Both the position numbers and the translations under genes were made by a program. A stretch of DNA of 64,000 nucleotides from Capitulum mitella (taxonomy: Eukaryota; Arthropoda; Thecostraca; Pollicipedomorpha; Pollicipedidae): the NCBI GenBank assembly GCA_030062745.1, contig CP099853.1:1488001-1552000 (forward strand), given 5' to 3'. Of the stretch, positions 22,999-34,968 are shown piece after piece (within the stretch, counting starts at the first letter, position 1; every line of letters begins with the position of its first letter). Under the pieces are notes generated by a model that saw nothing but the letters and a program-made list of their open reading frames with translations, did not search any database and was not told where the DNA came from.

Positions 22999-24276
22999 AA
23001 CTGAGATAAATCCATCCCTACATCAGACATTTCACTGCTGATGCTCATTACCTGTTTCAGCCAAAAACTAGTGAGCGCTGACATAACCAACTGGGAAGTT
23101 GATCAGGCTGGCATGGTGCGTCGATATATTCAGAGACTTCAGAGGTTAGGAGCCACACGCCATTTGGGACTGTGATTGTCTTCGTGCCTGGGGCTCTCAG
23201 TGGCTCTAGACCAATGGCATATAAAAGAGTTTCTCCAACCGCGTATACGCAACAACAAGCACGGCCGTAGTATTCGTTTCGTGGCGCCACTTGTCATAAA
23301 GGTGGCGTCACCTGTCATAAAGGTGGCGCCCTTGGCCGGTTTCTAACTTGACATCCATGCGAGCGGCAGCAGCGTTTTGCGCGAGTCCCTGTCGTTCATC
23401 ACCGCATTTCTGCCCAAGGAATCGGTTAAGCAGCAACCAGTGGCCTCGACATCCGCAGACCATGGGCCCCAACAATTTGCCGTGTAGCTGAGATCAAGAG
23501 ACAGCGAAGGTGTGGCAGGGCTCGGCGACGGTTGGAAGATGAGCTCTCGTTGCGCCCGCGGTCCTCGCCGCACCTGATTCGTCAGATGAGAGGCCTTAAA
23601 GTTTTCATGGGTAGATTTTGAATTTGTTCTAACGGGAAGTGCCATGGAAAAAATGGGAGTTTTGGGCATGCTTTACAACAACTCGGCACCGGATACCTAC
23701 AGACATACACTGATGAATATCTTACAAATCGTGACTTGTATTTGTCTAGACAAAGTGTCGAGTAAAACGAACCACAACAATAAACGCACAGTACAACCAG
23801 TACTTTTTCAAAACAACTGATCTCGTAAGCCAACGGGCTACGAATCGTAAAAGCACAAAACTTGAGACAACACAACCCAGCACAATGCTGAGACGCGCGG
23901 TATGGACAGTTTTCAAGGTCCCGAACGATCTAATCTGGACGGGGATTCCCAGCTTAATAAGCAATCCACGTTTTCTGCGACACCATGTTGGCTGCCAGGC
24001 AAACGACTTGGAAACAGACCCTCGAGAAAACCGGCCAAAAAATATGAAACCCGGGAAACCCCCGTGCTGCGAAGTGACATTTGGCTTCACCTCCAGCGGT
24101 GAATGGAGATGCAGCTGGACCACTGGGCTGGACGTAGTGCAGTAGTGAGAGCCGTAGCTGGATCCCTGGGCCAAGGGATAGCGTCTGCATGCATTCCTGC
24201 TGCTGGTTAGCGCCGCTCTTGGACTCTGGAGCTGCGTCTGCTTGCACTCCTAATAGTGTTTGGCACCGTAGCTGGG
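22999..24276. other. 3' flank of the glycine-rich protein gene
   Basis: This region probably contains the 3' UTR of the minus-strand gene, but no AATAAA/ATTAAA on that strand was found close to the stop, so the transcript end is unknown. Frames across it have no recognised domain. Confidence 0.4.
23281..23335. repeat. 22-bp direct repeat within an inverted frame
   Basis: Two direct copies of a unit reading tgtcataaaggtggcg are flanked by GGCGCCAC and GTGGCGCC, so the block can also fold back on itself. Confidence 0.65.
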
Positions 24277-27200
24277 CTAGTGGTCGAAGCCGTAGTCCCC
24301 GTAGCCGCCGCCATAGCCGTAGCCCCCGTAGTCGCCGCCATAGCCGTAGCCCCCGTAGCCGCCGCCATAGCCGTAGCCATCGTAGCCGCCGCCATAGCCG
24401 TAGCCACCGTAGCCGCCACCATAGCCCCCGCCATAGCCCCCTTCGTGCAGGACAATGACCGTCTGCTTGCCGCTATGTCCCCCTTGGTGTCCCTGGCCCC
24501 CTTTACCGCCTCCATAACCTTTGTGACCCCGGCCCCCTTTGCCGCCTCCATAACCTTTGTGACCCCGGCCCCCTTTGCCGCCTCCATAACCTTTGTGACC
24601 CCGGCCCCCTTTGCCGCCTCCATAACCTTTCTGACCTCCGTAGCCTCCGTAGCCTCCGTATTCTTCATAGCCTCCATAGCCTCCGTATTCTTCATAGCCT
24701 CCATAACCTCCGTATTCTTCATAGCCTCCTCCGTGACTTGCGTAATTTCCTTTGCCTCCACCTCCTTTTTCACCGTAACCCCCTTTGCTTCTACCTCCTT
24801 TTCCTCCGTAACCTCCTTTATTCCCACGTCCTCTACCTCCGTAACCTCCCTTGCTTCTACCTCCTTTTCTTCCGTAACCTCCCTTGCCTCCACGCCCTTC
24901 TTTGCCTGCCGGTAGAGAACACTCATGAGTGCAAAAGGCGAGCGACAGTGCCTACACGCGGGAACACGCGGTGACAATTTTTACCGCTGTACATACAAAA
25001 CAAAAAAAAATCGCTGGATGTTTTGGGCAAGACGGCGGGAGGGAAGCCTGCGAACCGTCGGCTACGGAACGGATGAATTGCCTTTGCCGAGAATGGTATG
25101 TAGAATGGGTTCGTGATCGAGTGAACGTATCGCCGAGAGTGGATATCGTGATGTGCTCCCTCGTTCCCTTCCCAGTCCCTTCCAGTACTTACCGAAAAAC
25201 CGTCTAGGACTTAACATTTCACAGCTGCTACGCTGTCTTTCCTTTAGCCAACTTCCTTATTCAATGGAAATTTCTTCTGTCATCTCCATGAGCGGTGCCA
25301 CGGATTTTTTACCGTGGGGTACTACCAGGAGCGCAGCCCAGACGATGAACTCTTGAAAAGAGCTCTCCCCCCAAAAATTGGTTTCCCCTGATTTGAGCCA
25401 TTAAATCTAACGATTTACGAGCTTTACAACAAACATGTGTTGCTTATCTGGCCGAAATGACAGTAAAATTGGCAATCACTGTAGGGAAAATGTTGCCTTT
25501 TACATAACAAGACAAACCGCCCTCTTCGTTGTCCGTTACGTGTTCTCGTAAAATTTGGACTTCTGGACAAAATTTGCCTCCTCCTCCGCACAACAAGCAG
25601 ATTTCCATCATTTCATACACGATAGTAAACTTTGCCCAAACTGGCAAAATGGCGCCATAAATTTCCCCATACTTTGCACTGAAATTCAGATTTTCATCGA
25701 TATCGAACTGAAAATCATCTTGCACCAGCCAGTTTCGTTAAAATGACTAAATTTCCGTTTTCATTGAAAAATCTTTGAACCAATGGTATGCATTACCACA
25801 ATATTTCACCTCACGAGTTACGATTATTGTGGGGTACTCGAAATAGGCAGTACCCCACAATCAAACGACTGTGGGATAGTGGTACTCCACGGTGGCGCAG
25901 CCCATGGTCATCGCCAATAAAGAAAGTTCTGTCCATCCATCACGTCTTCGAACGCCTATTCATATATCTCAAATCATGTTTCACCATTCATTTGAACGTG
26001 TCAAATATTATTAGATGTTCGTGAGCGGCATCACACTAAATGATGAGAGTGGTACGACCAATATCGCCTTCCAAAACATCTGCCTAAAAGGCAACCGATT
26101 CAATTCCCAGACCAAAACAAAGCCCTGACTTGAACGCAAAACGACGGCCAACACACAAGAGCACGACCTAATAAAGTACACCTCATGGTTCGATGCCTGG
26201 AAAAACATTGCTCCAACTTTAGGTTCTTTTCGGCAGCATGCTCGAGGTCGGCACAATATCTGCTTAGTAAGGAGCCTGGTCGAAATACGTTCCATTTAAC
26301 AGGCGCTGGGCAAATGGATACAGACAGATACAGAAAGGGAACATAAAAGGGTCTGAATCCCACAATACCCACTGAAAATTTTTGATGTTTGAGTCAAGGG
26401 ATCCGAAAAAAGCGGCATGAACGACTAACTCAAATCGCAGCTCCATTTGCCACAAAACCTCAGACTTCGAATTCTGGTGAAATGATACTGTTCGGTGATA
26501 CGGGTATGATAGTCATACGGTACGGTTAATGATACGGGCGTCTTTAGCGCCATCATAAGCATGCCCTGCCCCATAGCATGGAAAATCGTTTCCGAACGAG
26601 GTTCGTCGCAGCCGAACACTAAATCTAATAGACCTAAACGAGACGCATATTACGTCATGTGTGTTTCAGGCGATGACGGGGCCGGTATCATAAAAATACT
26701 ATTTGTTCTCACCGTGACTGCTGTAGGAATGATGGTACGACACCGGGTATCCGAGACCGTAATAGTAGCGGCCGCTTCCTTTGTGTGAGTAGTACGTGGT
26801 AGGACCTCCATATCCTTTGAAGTCGTTTTCCCTGGCGTAAGATGATGACGTCATCATCGTGGCCAAAATCGCGCAGCAGACGATCTGTGAACAGCGTACA
26901 CGACAGTTACATGTCGTGACGAAACTTGAACCAGCTCAAAAAATGTAGACACTAGCATAGCTAAAAAATGAGTAAGGAAGACATTAATGCGTCGAACGTT
27001 ACACAACAATGGACAACTGTGCCAAACCTTCGTTAGCAATCGTGAAAGTAAAAACAGTCTGATGAAGAACGTTGAGTGATTCAAGACCCGTGACATGTTC
27101 GAGGCCTTGACAAAATAAGGTTCAGCATGACAACATTGAGTAAATGAAATGTCTAGCTGCTGTAGTGGAAATCCTCCCGTCCGCACGCAGGATAAGAACG

Positions 27201-27909
27201 AAGGATGTCAGTGCCGCTGTGTTGAACATCAAAGCATGGTTTCAACATCTCTTGGCAGGATGACTCAGATGCAGAATATGCATTCACTCAGGAAGTATGA
27301 AATAATCGACAATGTCATCAATAAAAAGAAGAAATGTCAGGTGCCAGGGAAACATCGGTTCTTTTGCCTTTAGCAGACAACTTCAGCCTGTTGTCAGACG
27401 CGATGCTCCGTAAAACACACAACATAGCAAACAACAGTGTTGGTAGGCAGCTGGGATGAAACAACAAGTGACTAAATACAGCTGATGATATATCCCGTGT
27501 TCGGCAACCTACCTGAACACAACGCAAGTAAGGTTGGGAATACTTACGTTCAGGGCACAGTGACTGAAAGACGTAGCAATGCCGTCATCTCAAGAGCAGT
27601 CTCTTTATTTTTAGAACTCTAACGCTGAGCGGAGAGGGAGGTTTACCGATGTCGCGTCCTGTCTTTTGCACTGCAGGTGATGTGGCGTTGTGTAGTACGC
27701 TCCCTTCACAACTTGATGACTTTAATTCCATGTATTCAATGACAATATCCTTACGCTTGCTGCCGATTACCCACGGGAAATATTTCCACCAAATCGGTTC
27801 CAAAACATTCGTTGTGGTTGTTGATAAAATCTTGAGTTATACCTCATCAAGCTGAATCTGAACGTCTCACCCCCTGAAACATACTCACGGTTATGTTAAT
27901 CCACGCCAT
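24277..27909 (-). CDS. secreted glycine/tyrosine-rich repetitive protein (three exons)
   Basis: My spliced model is exon 1 27909-27889 (7 codons, good ATG context AAAATGG, donor ACC|GTGAGT), exon 2 26884-26713 (acceptor TTCACAG|ATC, donor CACG|GTGAGA) and exon 3 24905-24277 (acceptor CGGCAG|GC, stop TAG). Phases agree at both junctions and give 273 residues. Residues 1-24 form a signal peptide (MAWINITIVCCAILATMMTS..SYA, then REND). Residues 25-64 are Tyr/Ser/His-rich. About 65-125 has KGGYG/GGRSK repeats, 126-147 has YEEYGGYGG repeats, 156-200 has a 12-residue KGYGGGKGGRGH repeat, and 220-273 has GYGYGGG repeats ending GDYGFDH. Glycine is about 52% of exon 3. This suggests an extracellular structural, cuticular or adhesive protein; no family was recognised. 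Reading through the exon 2 donor would give a 68-residue form ending HGENK. Confidence 0.8.
24501..24632 (-). repeat. 36-bp tandem repeat in exon 3
   Basis: Units start at 24501, 24537, 24573 and 24609 (the last partial) and are almost identical. Each encodes the 12-residue KGYGGGKGGRGH unit of the glycine-rich protein. The near-identity suggests recent tandem duplication or homogenisation. Confidence 0.9.
24906..26712 (-). other. intron 2 of the glycine-rich protein gene
   Basis: Bounded by GT (26712-26711) and AG (24907-24906) on the minus strand. It contains a 94-codon open frame (minus 25444-25725) of unknown nature and a 13-bp hairpin at 25826-25861. A further unrecognised exon cannot be excluded. 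Confidence 0.6.
25826..25861. repeat. 13-bp perfect hairpin
   Basis: attgtggggtact (25826-25838) pairs with agtaccccacaat (25849-25861) across a 10-nt loop, inside intron 2. Confidence 0.75.
26885..27888 (-). other. intron 1 of the glycine-rich protein gene
   Basis: It starts GTGAGTATG and ends CTGTTCACAG on the minus strand, 1004 nt. No coding sequence recognised inside. Confidence 0.6.
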
Positions 27910-28005
27910 TTTCGTCTGTGCTTCAGACTGCACCGGAAGGCTTCGGCAGCACTGCCCCACCTGCACCGCACGCAGCAAAAGCGGTCCACGTTCACCCTTC
28001 GCCGG

Positions 28006-28014
28006 CCTTATATC
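28006..28014 (-). promoter_or_regulatory. TATA box of the glycine-rich protein gene
   Basis: The minus strand reads GATATAAGG about 97 nt upstream of the start codon. With the usual 25-30 nt spacing, transcription would begin near 27980, giving a leader of about 70 nt. Its position relative to a well-formed first exon supports the gene model. No transcript data are visible. Confidence 0.65.
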
Positions 28015-28283
28015 AAGAGTGAGAGTGCTCACTGGGCGAGTTTTTGTCGGTTAGTCGGGAATTGCATAGCGCCCGAGCAGCTGGGACGAAAGGCTGGCGA
28101 ACTGTCGTCTGTTTCTCAGAGGGTGGTTGTTAACCTGGAGGATCAGGAAGAGCAATGTCACGTGACGAATAATTAGATCAATAGCGCACTTCAATGCAGT
28201 ATAGGCTGGAAGCCGTTCGTGAGCCTTTTCCGTAGACCGTAAGCTATAATGTCAGAGCCGGTGGTCTGAAGTTCTTGAGCTTT
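28015..28283. other. upstream flank of the glycine-rich protein gene
   Basis: Presumed 5' regulatory DNA. No recognisable protein frame or repeat. Confidence 0.35.
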
Positions 28284-28354
28284 TACAGAACCCCTGGAGT
28301 TGGGGTTTCTGTAATATCTTTGTGCATCAGATGGAAGCGTTCCTCCATCTGATG
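28284..28354. repeat. two adjacent hairpins
   Basis: ttacagaacccc (28284-28295) pairs with ggggtttctgtaa (28303-28315, one bulged base). Ten bases later catcagatgga (28325-28335) pairs with tccatctgatg (28344-28354). Confidence 0.7.
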
Positions 28355-29879
28355 GCTTTGTGCTTCAGACGGAAGCGTCGCTAACCTTATACCCTCGAAA
28401 CAAGCAGATACGACCAAAGCTTTAAACACAAGGTAAAACCGTTCGTTCTCGTCAGGTCAGAAGTGCTGGAAAAAACGTGCCGTAAATAAGTAACAATTCC
28501 CTTCACAATGCGTCATTAGGTTCCAAACAATCCCGGAAATGTGTTTAGGGCGCACACTGCAGGGTGTCCTGAAGTTACAACGCATCGAGGAGGCGTATAT
28601 ATTTCTTGTCGTGGAACTCAAAGAACGAAGTAAGAGGCATACAGTTTTCGTTTTATCTCGACATGTTCTTGACGTATTCAGAGTACAAGTTTCATGACCG
28701 CAGGTCGATATCGTCTGGGTCTGAAAAAGTGAGACAAACCAAAGGTGTGCAATTTTCGGAGCACCCTCTGCCGAAAGCGCCGAGGCATTGTGCGAATGCA
28801 AAACGAAAAGCTTACATTATCGCGATTCTAATCATTTCATTTAACGCAGAATGAAACGCTGTAAATAAGAAGCACAAAAGGCTTGTTTATCGTAGAAAAA
28901 TATTAATCAGTGGTAACAGTAGGTTTTGGAACGATTTCACCCACGTCATGGCCGAGGTCGATCACCGCCCTTATTTTTGCCTTCAGCTGACATTATCCAT
29001 CAAATACGTTATGAAAAACAATCACTTTGTACGACAGGAAATGTTCTTCGGTATATTCTTAAAAAAGCCAGGTGTCTATGTTTGACATCAAAGGTATATC
29101 ATTGACACTCCCGGGCGTTACAGCGGTTGCGCGCCGACGGATACCATTAAAATAACATCGTTATTCTTGTTATATTTTTTTCTCCAAAAGGTTCACTAAG
29201 AAATCCTGCATTTAAATGCAACATTAATAAAAATTTTATTATTCTTTATATACATTAAATATTTGTTATGTTCTCAAGCATTAATAAAATGTTCAGAGAA
29301 ATGTTTATGCAAACCATGAAACACGCTCCATACCCAAAGCTGACATTTCCAATAAGTTTCACAGTCACTCAGCGGCGAAGTAACATATTCAGGTTAAGAA
29401 CACTTAAAGCGTTCTCTAGCCAACACAGGGACGACGACGTGCTGGACCCGAGCGCTGCGAATTTAAAAGAATGGGCTTCACGAAGACCCTGCGGACAAAA
29501 ATTCGAAAAACTCATGTTTCGAAAAATAGGACAGCGTCTGCCAGTGGACTGAAACGAATTGGCTGAATGAATCCATCGTCGATGTGATGGCAGCGGCTGG
29601 TTTTTGTTTCGTTGGGCTATGTTACATGTCGTGTGTCCTTTGATACCTGTTCCACGGTCTGTTCTTGGATTTTCATGTCCTAATCACCTCATTCATGACA
29701 CCATCGACTTTTTACAAAATCCGGTTTGTTTTTATACCCTGTGGCAATCTAGCACGGAAGCTGTTGAAAGGCCTGGTCCGGTCGTAAGGTTTACTGCTGC
29801 TGACAGGAATGTAGTTCTCGAAGCACTGCGTTCACTCCTTGTAAGAGGCATAACTGAAAATCGCGAAACTGCATTGGGC
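28355..29879. other. gene-less stretch
   Basis: No gene recognised. Short frames of up to about 114 codons lack motifs. Confidence 0.4.
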
Positions 29880-31082
29880 GTAACCCTTTTCCCAGCAGGG
29901 GGCTGAATCCGCCCCCTCGGGTTTTTTTGTTTGCCATTTCCAGGATTTTTGACGCACCTATTTAAGACTTGGTGACTTGTCCTAATTATTCTTTTTGCGT
30001 ACGGTAACAAAATTTCGTAATTCTATTTTGCTCAGGGACGGAGTCAGGCAACGTTTTTGGGAGGCATCTCAGGCCGTTTTTGGCCCTATTGAAGGCAAAA
30101 GGAAAATGTCTGCCAAAAATAGCGTTTTAACATAGAACTTCAAACTTTATATGGATGTATAGGTAAATAGTTCAGCGGGACACAGATACAATTTTGTTTA
30201 CCAGAGGTCGCTTCACAGAGTCAGATCAAGGTTAAAAGTCAAAATTTGGTTTTTATAGCAATAATTTTGGCGTCTTTTCAAATGCCAAGCTCGTTATATG
30301 CATGACGTAGAAGGGTTCCCTCTACTTATATACCAAGTTTCAGCTTGATATCTGGTGGGGTCACGGAGCTTTGACCTAAAATGTCAGTGCGCGTATATCA
30401 CAACCGCCGTAAAATGGGATCGTAGAAATAGAGTGAATTCATATAATTAGAAACGTTTTGAAACAATGCGAAATGCATACAAAACCATTCCAAGTGACTC
30501 TAAGGTCATTGGAAGTCATTTAAGGTGAAAGGTCTTAAGCTAATTTAAAGAACATGTGGTCATAACAGTTTCCCCTTTTTCATGTCTCTGGCATCGCCTA
30601 TATTAACACCATACAAACATTGTAATACGATTTGTATTTGTTCACCATAACATGACTAGCAGAAGCCAAAGAAGTGTTTTTAACTTTTTTGTTAATTCAT
30701 TTCCTAAAATAGTAATCCTCCTATTTTCAAAACCCTGTGAAGGCCTATGAATTTTCCAAAATTTTCAATTGTATGGGCCAATGGAAAAAGTCTCATCTAT
30801 GATCTCTCTATTTATGCCAATTTCATCAAAATCGGTTCGCAAACAACAGAATTATAACAAGTCCAGAAATATCCCCCATTTTGACTTTTTTGCCCCCGTA
30901 TCCACCCCGTTCAAAATTTCGAAACCTATTTTTGTAAAAACGTAGCTAGCATCGTGGCAAATCGATCGCTGTTCGTTGCGATGACATCGAATGTGTAGTT
31001 CTCAAGATCTCGGGGGACCGAATCCGCCCCCTCCCCTACCGGAAATCGGGCATACCGTCTAACCCTCCGGGAACAGGGTTCA
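29880..31082 (-). mobile_element. family B MITE, inverted copy (B2)
   Basis: This is the reverse complement of the element at 14441, along nearly its whole length: the tip TAACCCTTTTCCC at 29881, a G/C-run hairpin around CTGAATCCG, the interior 'gtcacggagctttgacctaaa', and the far tip near 31067-31082 (aaccctccgggaacagggtt). Both TTAA sites are mutated (GTAA and TTCAA). No coding frame. Confidence 0.8.
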
Positions 31083-33789
31083 AGCCACCGTCAAGATTTC
31101 TCAATGTTTGCGTGTTTTGAGCCACCGCGAGGGATCACTGTGAATGCGAACGCTCGCCTCAGGTGCACCAGTGATCTGGATTTCTTCAAATTTCGGTGGA
31201 AATACACACTCCGCAAGATCGCCTTCTACCTCTCTGACGATCGTAATGACGTGACCTCAGATTCTGGTCAAATGTGTGTAAGGAGGCATTTGACATTTTA
31301 GTATAAACCACAACCTCTAGCCCTCTGACGTCGCCCTTAACCGACACAAGAACCCTCTTGATTTCCTTTGCATTTATGCGTCACAATAGGAACGGTACTG
31401 AAATTCCATAAATTTACTACCAATTCCGAAGGGGTAAAACATCTTAACGCCTTGTCGAAAAGCGCCAAAAATCGCGGTCCACCAAAACCCCAAGGCACAG
31501 TAACTCTGAACTGTGGTCAATGAGCACAGGTCCAAGGTCCTGGCAACTCTTCAACCACTGTGGTCGAGAAATCCGCGCAACGATGAACGACAAAGTATAG
31601 CCGCATTTTGCGGGACTTAAGTTGGCGGGATTATCATTATTCCGTATTATGCCACATCTGACACATGCCAAGCCGGATATTTCCTTCTGTTTTTCATCTT
31701 GCTGCAATGACACATTCATTACATGAAAGTAATGAGGTTAGTACGCCATAGACATTTAGCAGCCTTTACTCTCCTGGAATCAGCGTCTACCAAGAACGAA
31801 ATGGATAACAGTGAATCAACAGACAAGCGCGGTTCCGATCGTGCCGTGGTCCCATTTCTCTCCACTGAGGGAGCCACCAACTTCTCGGCAGCTGCGTCGC
31901 CGGATATCTTGGGAAGCAATATGCGCAGCTCCAGTGGATGTGAGCATATGAATTGTTTCTTGGGATCAAAAATGTTATTAACCCCACATTGGCTGGGGCA
32001 TTTCGCCACCTCTGGCTGCGAGAGGCGCATTTAACGCCCCTGCCCTCCCCCGTCCATCTCGAGACCCAGTCGTCCGATTCGCCTGATTCAAACGCCAATG
32101 TACAGCGTCGAACCTTGCGGTCCTGTGACGTCTACATTTTGCCTTTGGGTCACTGATGACATTGACGAGCAGACAAAGACTGACGTTTGCATGGTAACGT
32201 TGCCGTTTTAGAACAATCATCAAATGTAGTGCGATATCCACTTCGGCGGATACCAATACCACCGTAGCTTCTCAAGGCAATATATTGCAAAGGTATCCAT
32301 GAAAAAATGCATTATTTAAACGACCTCTTGTCTTCAGTTTTTGGAATATATTACTGCCTTTCAGACCTGGTGAGGTGGCTTCCGCGATTCCTACTGAAGC
32401 AAAGCTCTTCTGTCATCTCTTTCTATTGGCGCACGGTATGTCCAATGTCGTCACCTGTGACGCCACACGTCAGTCAGCTGGCTTACAATTTCACGGAAAA
32501 AACAACCTTGCTGCAAAACCTAGTTTAAAAACATAACGAAACGTTTTCAGGGATGTTGATTAATTCGTGAACAGGACCCGAATGCCGCAGCAGGTTGATT
32601 TCTTGACAATGTCTGCACCCTATTTTATCTGATAGTTTGCAAGCGGTAGGGGCGTAGTTGGGCACATAACGTGCAAACTCAGCCGGATAACAACCTAGGA
32701 ACACGAACGCGATTCCGAAACGCGGCTACACAGCAAACCGACACGCCAGTTCCACTTCACGTCCTTCCGTGTCCTTGGATGAACATGGCACTTCACCAAG
32801 TATGTGCGTTTTGGTAAAATTCTTAAATCTAAAACTGGCAAGGCAATCAGACTCAAAACAGGGCAAATTAGCCAGAAATTCTGCGGAATGTAAGACTGCA
32901 TCCAGAAATTGGCAGGGAGCCGACATGACTCAAGTACTCATGTCGCAGAGGCTCGTATCCGCCTGCCGATATTTCTGAGCCTGACAATGATCGCCAAAAA
33001 CCGGATCTCGGATCGTTGGTACGGCTGAAAAAGCGCCTGCGTTGCTCGTCACGTGCCGAGGCGTGATGGCAGCGGCGTGACGAGGGAGAAGGGGCGAGAG
33101 GGTCAGGGCGCTGAGAAACAGGCAGTGGAAACGTATGCGCCCCCTGTGAAAATTGGTTATAACATTCACTTTCCTGTAACATTACGTGTGTAATTTCATT
33201 TGTGATGGTACTTTCGCTGACTTTGAATTTGGCATGATGGTCTGGTTCTGCGTTTGAAAAGAAAATGACGCAATGCCTCCCATTTTTTTTCTTTCGCTCC
33301 CGTGCTGCTAAGGACTGAACGAGTCCACGTTCACGAAGCCCTTGGGCGAATGAATTTGCCCATTGCTATTGCTACCAAGAAGCCTAAGTTTACTAAGACA
33401 AGACAAGAAGCTAAGTGTTGTTTCAGCCGATCAATGACTCCAAAACAAATCCACTTCCAATTTTGCTTTCATTTGTTTCACGTTGCGCACTTTTCTGTGT
33501 CTCCAACGTTTTCTTTTTTTATTGTGTTTTGTTTCGTGCACTTACTCAGAAAGGGGGCAAGGTTGAGTATGCACATCACATTACCCATTTAACTGTCATT
33601 GCAGAACACAACACAAAGTATATTTGCGCTGGCGTTTATTTATCTATTTATGAATACGCACCCCGTTTTTAAATCTACTGTGAATCAGCCTGCTCTGGAT
33701 GGATCGTTGGCCATGCCCTAATTAGCGTTTAATATCAAATGAAAGACAAGAAGGAACGTCGTTATGTAAGTCACGAAGCGTCATTAAGC
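31083..33789. other. gene-less stretch
   Basis: Overlapping frames at 31719-32098 (about 103 codons on both strands) show no motif. Nothing else recognised. Confidence 0.4.
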
Positions 33790-34175
33790 GTGCAGGAAAC
33801 CGTTCGTCTGGCCTGTGTCCTTCCCGGTCGCGCCCTGTTGCGGCAGCCTAGCCCGTGCTCTCCCTGGTGCCGACGCAGTTCCACCGACGGGCCCCGATAA
33901 ACGAACCGCCCGCCGGTCGGCGACCCCCCCCCCCCGCGTGTCGGCGCTGGGGCCGCCTCTGCGAGCCGGGCCGCAACGTCGTGCCCCCGCCCCGTGCTCC
34001 AGACCTGGCCTGCCACCACGTCAGCGGCCGCGGTCCTGTCGCTCCGGCCCGGCACGGGTCCCAGGTGAAATCGCCACGGGCCCGGCACGGGCGCGCGGTG
34101 AAAGGCGCGCGGCATGCCCGCCCTGTGCGTTTCGGACCGCCAGTCGTTCATGTTTGGTTCGGTCGTTTGGTTAGA
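33790..34175. other. CpG-rich GC island
   Basis: Dense CpG with a run of C at 33925-33937, sharply bounded by AT-rich flanks. A 181-codon minus frame (33771-34316) spans it but is Arg/Gly/Pro-rich and resembles no known protein. I read it as composition-driven. A promoter CpG island is the alternative. Confidence 0.45.
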
Positions 34176-34968
34176 GCCTCTTCGACAGTCGCCCATCGTC
34201 TCCTCGAGGTGACGGGATGAAGGAACAGTAAAGGTCACATGACGACCGTACTCCCATACTCGTATTCTGAAACATTCCGGGATTCCAATATTCAGATCTT
34301 GCGAAGTTTCTGCCATTTCGTCCCAAAAATACCGGATGTTCAGAAAACGGCACCCGAGTTTTCGTTGATGGCCTTTGTTGTAATTCTTCTAAGTAAACCA
34401 GACTTGCACAGTAGTATCTCCGTTCTATGCAAGATATGTCTGCCGAGTTTCAACGGTGTTGATGGAATGAATTCCCAAATGACAGGTGATCACTAAAAAA
34501 CAAACTTTTTGGGTTTGCCTTAATAGCTCATAAATCTCACACGCAAAGTGCTCAAAACCAAGACTCCGCGTTTAATCACCAATTTGTTTTTTTTCGCAAC
34601 TGTTTCTGAAGTCATTCTTATAGAGCAGCCAGCCCCTTGCAAACATGAATGGCGCTCTTCTCATTGCTGTTTGTTGGATACCAAACATTCCATGGTCGAT
34701 CCACGAGGTCATTTTACTTAGAGCTTCACACGAAAACCGGATCCGCCAAACACCAAAAGACAATTCCAAATTAAATTCAACGGTAGAGAAATTCCATTGA
34801 AAAACAGAGTACTGGAAAGAACAAACAAAGTCGGGAATCACGGTTTTTTACGAAACCTTAATGCAAAATCCCTGGACAACCCAATAAATTCTGGACGCGC
34901 TTCGGCGCAAACTTGCCAGTTCATCGAGCGTGTTAGAGACTCGGTCATCATAACTCCTAAGACATCTC
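34176..34968. other. gene-less stretch
   Basis: AT-rich DNA before the foldback element. No gene recognised. Confidence 0.4.

Noticed and set aside
24256-24915. 219-codon plus-strand Ala/Val/Ser-rich frame
   Set aside because: Antisense shadow of the glycine repeats.
24207-24977. 256-codon minus-strand frame with EVTEEKEVEA repeats as the gene product
   Set aside because: It is the shifted frame of the glycine-rich exon; only the glycine frame joins in phase to a signal-peptide exon and ends in a sensible tail.
33771-34316. 181-codon minus frame in GC-rich DNA
   Set aside because: Arg/Gly/Pro-rich with no domain, explained by CpG-rich composition.
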